In this document: piece by piece, positions 25,218-33,326 of the stretch
How the letters are laid out: each line of letters begins with the position of its first letter
How positions within the stretch are numbered: the first letter of the stretch is position 1
NCBI GenBank assembly: GCA_018239665.1
Contig: JAFEGV010000015.1
Coordinates: 1 to 38,459, forward strand
Source of the DNA: Verrucomicrobiota bacterium
GTDB taxonomy: Bacteria > Chlamydiota > Chlamydiia > Chlamydiales > Rhabdochlamydiaceae
Direction of reading: 5' to 3'
DNA length: 38,459 bases
Translations under genes and position numbers: made by a program
Notes under the pieces: model-generated
What the model was told of the DNA's origin: nothing
The model's input: the letters and a program-made list of their open reading frames with translations, nothing else
Databases searched by the model: none

Positions 25218-25778
25218 TTAAGTTAGTTTCCGAATCGCTACAGCTGCGGACAAGGGATGCTCCATAGGTACGGATCGGACCCATACTTGATTTACAAGGA
25301 TCCAATTATCGCCATGACAATCCCACTGGCTGATGTTGTCCTGCAATCCTAGACCAAGAGCTTTGAAACAAGCTTCTTTTCTATTCCAGATTTCCCAAAA
25401 ACGGACGAGGGTCTTTTCATTCTCACGAGGGTTGTTTACGTAGGCCTGTTCCTTAAGAGAAAAACAATCGCAAATGAGTTGCTCCATCCCTTCAAAGGGG
25501 CGGATAGTCTCGATATCGATTCCCACAGGAGCTTCCCAACTGAGCGCGATGGCTACCCACTCTTGGCAGTCGGAGAGATTGAAATTCAGGGATTCATTAG
25601 GAAGAAAGAGTTTGCCCCCGGGCAAGGCCTCTAATTTGAATGTGGAAGAACCTAAATAGCGTTCGAGGATTTCACAAATGTGCTGTTCATGAGAGGATGT
25701 TGTCTTTCCTACCCAGATATGAATAGCGGTTTTGTCCTCAGGTGGATCATCTGTAAAAAACAGAACTTTTTTATCCAT
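25218..25778 (-). CDS. 4'-phosphopantetheinyl transferase, Sfp type
   Basis: This 186-residue enzyme transfers phosphopantetheine from CoA to a serine of carrier proteins. Motifs are GIDIE (86-90), whose D88 and E90 bind Mg2+, and WNRKEACFKALG (131-142), the WxxKExxxK motif. Sfp proteins usually have 210-240 residues. Here the N-terminal half is shorter: after HIWVG the chain goes almost directly to ILERYLG, so the usual first helix region is reduced. The usual NLSHS CoA-binding motif reads NLSDC (67-71), so the His is Asp. It follows the NRPS gene by 12 bases on the same strand, so its natural substrates are almost certainly the two NRPS carrier domains (S965 and S2002). No Shine-Dalgarno is visible; coupling to NRPS translation is likely. 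Confidence 0.9.
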   Translation of the reverse strand: MDKKVLFFTDDPPEDKTAIHIWVGKTTSSHEQHICEILERYLGSSTFKLEALPGGKLFLPNESLNFNLSDCQEWVAIALSWEAPVGIDIETIRPFEGMEQLICDCFSLKEQAYVNNPRENEKTLVRFWEIWNRKEACFKALGLGLQDNISQWDCHGDNWILVNQVWVRSVPMEHPLSAAVAIRKLT

Positions 25779-25790
25779 AGAATTTACACA

Positions 25791-28700
25791 TCACTCTGGC
25801 AAAAATCCGATCTGCGTATAATAGTCGATATACTTCATCAATAGCTTTTTGTCGATTTTTGGGCATTTGAGACCAGATCCTTTTAATGCTGCATGCACAT
25901 GGCTGGAATCTAAGGTGACGACATCGATTGGTTGAGATAAATCCTGGTCTGCTAACAGAGCGGCAAGCGCCTGTAACTGCGGATCTCCTTCTGCCGTGGC
26001 ATGCTCGACCAATGTTTTTTTCCAAGTGTGATAATCTGTCAGCTCCAAAGGTATCCCAATCTTTTTTATGAACTTGAAAATATCCGTGTAGGAGATCAAA
26101 TGGGGACTGACGACATGAAATTCAGAATCGATCCAATCCGGCTTGGTAGAAATGATGCGGATCGCTTCGCATAGGTAGTCAACGGGAGTGAGATCATCAT
26201 ATAAATCCACCTGAGGGGCGAGTTTAAGATGGACAGATGCCTGGACCACCCGCCAGAGGAAGTCTCCGGTTGGGCCCGACCCAATTTTGGAATCGCCGCA
26301 CACCCGCGGTAATCGATAAATGTTGCAAGGTATCCCTCTAGAGCGGGCGATGTGGATCAGTTTTTCGCCGACCCATTTGCTCTGAGCATAACCATTCGAA
26401 AGATCATTGCTTTGCTCGATATCGGCATCTTCTGGAACGGGCATGGTTTTGATCCCTTCGACCACAGCGACAGTGGAGATAAAATGAAGCGGTTTCAGGC
26501 GGTTCATGCTTGCCAATCGGAGGGTTTCATGGGTTCCAAGTACGTTTGCGCTCTTGTGATGCTCATAGGACATGGCATGGTTGACAAACGCTCCGAAATG
26601 GAAGATCGAATCGATTTTGGCAGAAAGGTCTTGAAAAACCTCCATTTTAAGTCCAAGCAGCGGCTCTTTCAGGTTCCCGGCAACAGCGGTAATTCTTTTT
26701 TCATACTCAGGCTTCCATATCAAATACTTGTGCAGCGTCTCAATTAGACGTTGCAAGGCCTCTTTTTCCGCAGGAGCACGGCAGAGGCAATAGATTTTTG
26801 CATGGGTCTTCTCGAGTAAATCCCTCAAGAAGAATGCACCGACAAAACCGGTTGCTCCAGTTAGGAATATGGTTTTGGGATCGGTATATTGGAAGTCCAT
26901 GACAGGCGCTGCTTCTTTGGAATCGATGGAAGGTTCTAAAACGGCTTCCCGATTCCTCCAGGTTGCAAATGGTTGAACAGCTTGGACCGATTGTTTTCCT
27001 TCCTTCAGCATTTGATCGATCCGATCGGCAAATTTTTCAAGGGTTGCATATTCAAAAATCAGGCTGACGGGAACTTCTAGCTTGAGTGTTTTCCGAATGG
27101 AAGAGTTGAGCTGCATAGCCAGAATCGAATGGCCTCCGATATGGAAGAAATCATCCGTTCTGCTGACTTTTGAAACTTTCACGAGCTGGCACCATATTTC
27201 TGCAACGGCCTTCTCAGTTTCCGTAATAGGAGCTTCGAAAACTCTTTCTTCCAAAGAGGCTGTCGGCGAGGGGAGTTTCCGCTTGTCGATCTTGCCGTTG
27301 GGATTAAGCGGGAACTTGTCCAGGAATACAAAGTAGCTCGGCACAGAGTGCTTGGGAAGCTTGTTGCTGACATATTCGCGGATTTCGCCAAGAGAAAGGG
27401 TTTCACCTTCTTTGGGCTCAATGTAAACGACCAGATGCTTCTCATGGGGATTGATCTCCTTGGCGATCGCGACGCAATCAGCTACTTTGGAGTATTCGCG
27501 GATCACCCCTTCTACCTCGTCGAGCTCGATGCGGAAACCCAGAATTTTAACCTGCGTATCGATACGTCCTAAGTACTCGATTGTTCCATCCGGAAGATAG
27601 CGGGCCAGATCCCCAGTTCGGTACAGTTTGCCCGGGCCGAAGGGGTTCGGGATGAATTTCTCGTTGGTCCGCTCTGGATCTTTTAAATAGCCTAATGCCA
27701 GTCCATCGCCTCCGAGCAGCAGCTCTCCATGAGCGCCAACGGGGACTGTCTGAAGATTTGCATCGACTATGTACACTTGAGAGCCTTGGACAGGGTGTCC
27801 GATTGGAACAATTAGCGAGCTTGAACGGACTAAATGGGTCGTCGCAATATGGCTTTCCGTAGGTCCGTAGGCGTTGACGATCTTGCAGTGAGGCAGCTTC
27901 TCAAAAGCGACTTTTGCATGGTGCGCCGACATGACTTCTCCCGTAGAAGAGAAAAAGCGGACGTTCTTTAAATAGCCGATCCCATCTTCGACCATCATGA
28001 CGAACAAACGGGCGGTCAAGTATAAGTGGGATACTTGTTCATCCACCAAAAATTGGCCAAGTTTTTCGGTAGAGAACTGGGTTTGAGGGAAGATGCACAG
28101 TGTCGCGCCGTTGAGAAGGGCTCCCCAAGCTTCCGCTGCCATCATATCAAAGGAGATATTGGAAATTTGGAGCATTCGATCTCCTTTGCCAATCATCATC
28201 CAGGTCGGTTTTTTAAGAAGGCGGACGATCCCAAGGTGGGGATATTGGACTCCTTTGGGATTGCCAGTGGAGCCTGACGTATAGTTGATATAGGCCAGAT
28301 CGAGGGGATCGATCGGGGTATGAAGATCGGATGCCTCATAGGAGGTGAAATCCTCTTCGCCATAGCAGACCAGCTGCAGTTTTTCGGTCGGAAAATCGCT
28401 CACAAAGTTTCGTTGGCTGATCAGGACGTTCAACCCAGTATGTTCAATCATATACAGCTTTCTTTCCATTGGATAGCTGGCATCGATAGGCACATAAACG
28501 GCGCCTGTTTTTAAGATGGCAAGAACGACGACGACCAGGTCATCCGACCTCTCTAAATAAACTCCGACGAAATCCTGCTTTTTTACTCCTAATTTTTGGA
28601 GATGCCGCGCAAATTGGTTTGCCTTCTGGTTGAGCTGTTGATAGCTCAGGGATTTCCCGTGAAAGCGCAACGCTTCCGTATTTGGAAATTTCTTGACCAT

Positions 28701-31700
28701 TTCTTCGAAAAGCTCCGGCACGCCCCGATCCTGCGGATACTCGATGCGCGCCTCGTTCCATTTGAAAATGATCTCTTCCAGTTCTTTTTGCTTGAGCAGC
28801 GAAAGAGTTCCGATTTTTTCATCCGGACTTTTGACAATGCTATGCAACAGTGTTTGAAAATGAGAGAGCATTCTCTCAATCGTTCCTTTTTCGAAAAGAT
28901 CGGTGGAATATTCCATCCGGCATTCAAAACCCTCTTCCCGATCATAGATGAAAAGAGTTAAGTCGAATTTCGCTGTGTTGGTCTCAATGGGGATCTCTTC
29001 GAGTTTGGCATCTCCAAAACGGATGGACGACCTTGTGATCGTGTCAAACACAAACAGGGTTTGAAAAAGAGGGTTGAAACTCGGATCTCTTTCGGGATTT
29101 AGGGCGTTCACAACCATTTCAAGAGGAACATCAGAGTTTTTATAGCAGTCTGATAGATGACGGTTTAAATTCGATAGAAAGAGGGAGAAAGAGGGATTGC
29201 CTGAAAGGTTTGACCGGACGACAAACATTTGGAGAAAATACCCGATCAGGGGATCTAGCTCATGTCTTGTCCGATTTGCAAAAGGAGTCCCCACGACCAG
29301 GTCTTCTTTTCCGCTATAGCGGAAAAGGAGGATTTTAAAGGCGGCAAAAAGCAAAGCATAGGAAGTAGAGCCCTCTATTCTTGCCAGTTCTTTCAAACTT
29401 CGGCTTAAGCCCGCAGGTAAATGCACCGTTTCCGTCGAACCCTTCCCAGTAAAGAACGTTGGCCTTGGATGATCCCAAGGCAGCTCGAGGAGATCGGGCG
29501 CTCCGGCAAGAGACTGTTTCCAAAATTCTAATTGTGTTTGCGTTTCTGGTCTTTGGAGCCTTTTTCTTTGCCAGAGAGCATAATCTCCGTATTGGATGGA
29601 AAGCTCTGGGACCTCTTTAGAGTTATAAAGAGACGTCCATTCCTTAAAGAGATTGTTGAAGGAAAGAACGTCAAAAATAATGTGATGGACGCGAATGGCG
29701 AGGAGGTGGAGGTCCGGTTCAATTTTGAACAGCAGGGCTTGGAAGAGAGGTAATTGAGACAGGTCCATTCCTTCAGTCATTTTTCCCCGCATCAGCGATA
29801 GAGCTTCCTTTTCGTTTTTTAGCTCAAACTGGAGAAAATAGTTTTTTCCATGAGGCTCGATCCATTGGAGATCAATACCGTCTTTTTCAACAAAACGTGT
29901 GCGCAAGGTCTCATGGCGCTGGACGATCTTTTCCAATGATTTTTGCAATTTGGAGGGATCGATCTTTCCTTTGATCCGGTAGGCATAAAGGACCATGTAC
30001 TGGAGCTTAGATTGCGGATTGAGTTTGTCGATCAGCCAGAGGGATTCCTCATTTAAGGAAAGGGGAATCGGTGAAAACTCTTCCCGTTTGGGAATAGATT
30101 CCGCTTGTTCCGAGATCTTCTGAGTTTCGACAACTGCGGCCAAATCGGACAGAATAGGATTTTGGAAAATAGCTCCAGCATTGATTTCACAATGAAAGAT
30201 CCTTTTTAATTGCGAGGCTGTCTGCATTGCATGAATAGAATCGCCGCCGATTTTAAAAAAATGGTCATCGCGATTGATCGATTTTCGATGAAGAATCTTG
30301 AGCCACACTGCAGCAATAGTCTTTTCAGTCTCCGTTTTAAACGTGGTTGCCCTCTCTTCAACACGGTCTGGCGCTTTAAGGGCTTTTCGGTCTACTTTCC
30401 CGTTGGGGGTCATCGGGAATTTATCCAGGATAATGAATGAGCTTGGGACCATAAAAGAAGGGAGTCTAGCGCCAGCCCATCTTCTAAGCTGTTCCGGATC
30501 GATTTTCTTTTTACCCTTTGCTTCGACATAGGCGATCAGCCTTTTATCCCCTGGGACATCTTCAAGGGCCATAGCGATGCAATCAGCAGCGTCGTGGTAC
30601 TCGCGTACAGTTTCTTCAACTTCGCTGAGCTCAATGCGAAAACCTCGGATCTTGACCTGTGTGTCAATGCGCCCTAGGAAAGAGAGGTTTCCGTCGGGAA
30701 GATAACGGACTAGGTCGCCGGTGCAGTAAAGCTTATCTTTTCCGCAAGGATTGGGGATGAATTTATCCGACGTAAGGTCTGGACGGTTAAGATAGCCTTT
30801 AGCAAGTCCATCGCCTCCGGTGCACAGCTCTCCGTTAGCTCCAAAAGGAACAAGCTGCCGATTCCTGTCCAAAATATAGACAGAAGTATTCCCGATCGGA
30901 CGGCCGATAGGAACTTCATGTTCGATGATCTTTGAATCGAAGATCTGGTAGGAGGTCGTATGCGTCGTATTCTCTGTATGTCCGCAGGCATTGATCACTT
31001 GGCAGGAAGGCAAATTTTCAAAAGCAATTTTGGCATGCTTGGCCGACATGGCGTCTCCAACCGAGCATATGCAGGCAACCCCCTTCAAATGTTGCAGCGC
31101 CTCTTCCACCATCACAATGAAGAGGCGTGAGGTGAAAATGATTTGTGTGACTTTTTCTTCTGCAATAAATCTGCCCAGCTCATCAGAAGAAAGGGTGATC
31201 TGAGGGTAGATGCACACTGTCCCGCCATTAAGAAGAGCCCCCCATAATTCATGAACAAGGGCATCGAACGAGATATTCGAAATCTGCAAGAAGCGGTCAT
31301 TAGGCAAGAAAGAGGCCCAGTTTGGATTCTTGACCAACCGGTTGATGCTCCGATGATAGATCTGCACACCCTTGGGATTTCCTGTCGTTCCCGATGTGTA
31401 ATTGACATAGGCCAAGTCTAGAGGCTTGATCTTAAGGTAAAGGTTAGTCTGAGCATACCCGCTCAAATCGGTCTGGTTTAAGAAGAGCAAGCTGAGGTTC
31501 TCTTTGGGGAACTCTTCGCTAAAAGCTTTCGATGTGATCAGGACTTTCAACTTGGTGTCGTTGATCATATAAAGCTTTCTTTCCATCGGATAGCTTGCAT
31601 CGATTGGAACATAGATCGCACCGGCTTTTAAGATCCCCAAGATCCCCACAAATAAGTCGATCGAGCGCTCTAAATAGATCCCGACAAAATCCTGTTGTTT

Positions 31701-33131
31701 CACCCCTTTGTCTTGCAGGTAGCGCGCCAGCTGGTTCGCTTTTCGATTAAGCTCTTCATAGCTCAAGCTGTTTCCCTGAAAGCGCAAAGCGGCATTCGTT
31801 GGATATTTTTTTACCGTTTCCTCAAAAATGGCGACGACGCTCTTATTGCGAGGATAGGCTCTTTTAGGGCCCGGTCCGATTTTAAGAAGCTTTTGTTTCT
31901 CTTTTTGTGTTAATAGCTGTAAAGCGCCTATCCTTTTTTGGGGGTAGGTGATGAGTTCTTTTAAGAACACTTGAAAATTTGCAGCCATCCTCTCGATAAA
32001 ATCCCGATCTTGAAGGCTTACCGGATACTCAAAAGAAAGATGGATCGAGCTTTCCTTTTCAATTGCATGCAAGGAGAGATCGAATTTTGAGCTTCCTGTA
32101 GCAAGATCGATTTTTTTTGATTCAATGCCCGATAGGTGAAAAGCGTTGGCTGAATCGCTATCCATAGAAAAAAAGACATTGAAAAGAGGCTCCCGCACGT
32201 GAGCTTCCCTAATCCCAGCTCTTTTGACGATCTCTTCATAAGGACAGTTTTGATAAGACTTTGCCTTATTGTGCCATCGGTTTATTTGTTTGAGCAGCTC
32301 TAGGAAATTCATCTCTGCTGTCATTTGAAACCGCATAGGGATCGTATTTATATAGACCCCTAACTGCGCTTCGAGTCCTTTGGGCCTAAGATCGACCGGA
32401 TATCCAATAAGAAAATCTTCTTGCCCAGTATAGCGGTAGAGAAATGCCCCAAAAGCGGCCTGTAGCAAACTGAATAACGGCGTCTTTTTAATTTTTGCAA
32501 AGCGCTGAAGCTGTTTGGACAAGACCGGACTAAGAGCAGAATTGACGACGTCCCCCTTCCGAATGTTTTCATGAGGGTGGGAGCTGGTTTTGGGGAGTTC
32601 CAAGACGAAATTTGCCCCCTGTAGTAATTTCTTCCAATAAGCAGAACCTTTCTTCGATTCTTTGATGACATCGATTCTTTTGAACTTAATTTTTCCAGTC
32701 GAACGATGCCCATTGTACAATTCGGAAATTTGTCTTAAGAATATTCGGGTAGAATGACTATCTGCAGTAACAAGATGCATGTTGAAAAAAAGAAGATATT
32801 CTCGAGGTCCTAAGATGGCAAGCGATGCCTCAACAAACGGTGGAACATCGATAGGAATCGGCTCTTTTGCCTTGGTACTCAGGAATTCAAGCGCTTTCTG
32901 AAACCGCTTTTTTTTTTCTATCGAAGAGAAGTCTTCTTTCAGAAGAGGGATCGATTTGTTGTTTAGTTCTGGATGGACCTTTCCAAGGATCCTCAGATTT
33001 TTTTCAATGCTGCCGATATCGAGCTTCCCTTTCAGATGGAAGGCCATGGGCTGGTTATATGTCGGCCACCCAGCATCAAGTTGAGAGGCTTCATAAATTC
33101 TTTTCTGAATACGAGTAAGAGATTTATTCAT
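25791..33131 (-). CDS. Two-module nonribosomal peptide synthetase with terminal reductase
   Basis: This 2446-residue megasynthase has domain order C1 (1-420), A1 (430-920), T1 (930-1000), C2 (1020-1450), A2 (1465-1955), T2 (1965-2040) and thioester reductase (2085-2446). C2 has an intact HHIIFDV (H1149, H1150, D1154). C1 reads HLVTADS (H119, L120, D124), losing the catalytic second His. Both A domains keep YTSGTTGNPKG or YTSGSTGNPKG, TGD, GRIDTQVKI and the A10 Lys (K912, K1947). Carrier serines are S965 (GGDSI) and S2002 (GGHSI). The reductase has TGATGFVG (2091-2098), ST (2219-2220), Y2248 and K2252. It should join two amino acids and release the peptide by NAD(P)H reduction as an aldehyde or alcohol. 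By alignment to GrsA I read the specificity codes as DAHICVATHK and DMAYSTAIAK; I cannot assign substrates. A1 and A2 are very alike, suggesting module duplication. Confidence 0.95.
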   Translation of the reverse strand: MNKSLTRIQKRIYEASQLDAGWPTYNQPMAFHLKGKLDIGSIEKNLRILGKVHPELNNKSIPLLKEDFSSIEKKKRFQKALEFLSTKAKEPIPIDVPPFVEASLAILGPREYLLFFNMHLVTADSHSTRIFLRQISELYNGHRSTGKIKFKRIDVIKESKKGSAYWKKLLQGANFVLELPKTSSHPHENIRKGDVVNSALSPVLSKQLQRFAKIKKTPLFSLLQAAFGAFLYRYTGQEDFLIGYPVDLRPKGLEAQLGVYINTIPMRFQMTAEMNFLELLKQINRWHNKAKSYQNCPYEEIVKRAGIREAHVREPLFNVFFSMDSDSANAFHLSGIESKKIDLATGSSKFDLSLHAIEKESSIHLSFEYPVSLQDRDFIERMAANFQVFLKELITYPQKRIGALQLLTQKEKQKLLKIGPGPKRAYPRNKSVVAIFEETVKKYPTNAALRFQGNSLSYEELNRKANQLARYLQDKGVKQQDFVGIYLERSIDLFVGILGILKAGAIYVPIDASYPMERKLYMINDTKLKVLITSKAFSEEFPKENLSLLFLNQTDLSGYAQTNLYLKIKPLDLAYVNYTSGTTGNPKGVQIYHRSINRLVKNPNWASFLPNDRFLQISNISFDALVHELWGALLNGGTVCIYPQITLSSDELGRFIAEEKVTQIIFTSRLFIVMVEEALQHLKGVACICSVGDAMSAKHAKIAFENLPSCQVINACGHTENTTHTTSYQIFDSKIIEHEVPIGRPIGNTSVYILDRNRQLVPFGANGELCTGGDGLAKGYLNRPDLTSDKFIPNPCGKDKLYCTGDLVRYLPDGNLSFLGRIDTQVKIRGFRIELSEVEETVREYHDAADCIAMALEDVPGDKRLIAYVEAKGKKKIDPEQLRRWAGARLPSFMVPSSFIILDKFPMTPNGKVDRKALKAPDRVEERATTFKTETEKTIAAVWLKILHRKSINRDDHFFKIGGDSIHAMQTASQLKRIFHCEINAGAIFQNPILSDLAAVVETQKISEQAESIPKREEFSPIPLSLNEESLWLIDKLNPQSKLQYMVLYAYRIKGKIDPSKLQKSLEKIVQRHETLRTRFVEKDGIDLQWIEPHGKNYFLQFELKNEKEALSLMRGKMTEGMDLSQLPLFQALLFKIEPDLHLLAIRVHHIIFDVLSFNNLFKEWTSLYNSKEVPELSIQYGDYALWQRKRLQRPETQTQLEFWKQSLAGAPDLLELPWDHPRPTFFTGKGSTETVHLPAGLSRSLKELARIEGSTSYALLFAAFKILLFRYSGKEDLVVGTPFANRTRHELDPLIGYFLQMFVVRSNLSGNPSFSLFLSNLNRHLSDCYKNSDVPLEMVVNALNPERDPSFNPLFQTLFVFDTITRSSIRFGDAKLEEIPIETNTAKFDLTLFIYDREEGFECRMEYSTDLFEKGTIERMLSHFQTLLHSIVKSPDEKIGTLSLLKQKELEEIIFKWNEARIEYPQDRGVPELFEEMVKKFPNTEALRFHGKSLSYQQLNQKANQFARHLQKLGVKKQDFVGVYLERSDDLVVVVLAILKTGAVYVPIDASYPMERKLYMIEHTGLNVLISQRNFVSDFPTEKLQLVCYGEEDFTSYEASDLHTPIDPLDLAYINYTSGSTGNPKGVQYPHLGIVRLLKKPTWMMIGKGDRMLQISNISFDMMAAEAWGALLNGATLCIFPQTQFSTEKLGQFLVDEQVSHLYLTARLFVMMVEDGIGYLKNVRFFSSTGEVMSAHHAKVAFEKLPHCKIVNAYGPTESHIATTHLVRSSSLIVPIGHPVQGSQVYIVDANLQTVPVGAHGELLLGGDGLALGYLKDPERTNEKFIPNPFGPGKLYRTGDLARYLPDGTIEYLGRIDTQVKILGFRIELDEVEGVIREYSKVADCVAIAKEINPHEKHLVVYIEPKEGETLSLGEIREYVSNKLPKHSVPSYFVFLDKFPLNPNGKIDKRKLPSPTASLEERVFEAPITETEKAVAEIWCQLVKVSKVSRTDDFFHIGGHSILAMQLNSSIRKTLKLEVPVSLIFEYATLEKFADRIDQMLKEGKQSVQAVQPFATWRNREAVLEPSIDSKEAAPVMDFQYTDPKTIFLTGATGFVGAFFLRDLLEKTHAKIYCLCRAPAEKEALQRLIETLHKYLIWKPEYEKRITAVAGNLKEPLLGLKMEVFQDLSAKIDSIFHFGAFVNHAMSYEHHKSANVLGTHETLRLASMNRLKPLHFISTVAVVEGIKTMPVPEDADIEQSNDLSNGYAQSKWVGEKLIHIARSRGIPCNIYRLPRVCGDSKIGSGPTGDFLWRVVQASVHLKLAPQVDLYDDLTPVDYLCEAIRIISTKPDWIDSEFHVVSPHLISYTDIFKFIKKIGIPLELTDYHTWKKTLVEHATAEGDPQLQALAALLADQDLSQPIDVVTLDSSHVHAALKGSGLKCPKIDKKLLMKYIDYYTQIGFLPE

Positions 33132-33223
33132 TTGACAATAGATGCCCTAATTTTTGATTAAAAGAGTGATGATTCCACAGTAATTATTCAATACAAGAAC
33201 GAAAAGATTACCTACAAGAGCTA

Positions 33224-33254
33224 ATTATACAGAAATATACACAGAGAGATTCAA
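33224..33254 (-). promoter_or_regulatory. Predicted promoter of the NRPS gene
   Basis: On the minus strand a perfect TATAAT (33224-33229) is preceded by TTGAAT (33249-33254) with a 19-base spacer, inside the 195-bp gap between the AsnB-like gene and the NRPS gene. It would give a leader of about 85 bases and allow NRPS transcription apart from the upstream gene. Confidence 0.4.
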
Positions 33255-33326
33255 AAATTGGAATTTGGCAATGCCGGTTAGCGCTTAAGGACGCATTTAC
33301 CAAACTTGACGGAGCAAGAGATCTAA

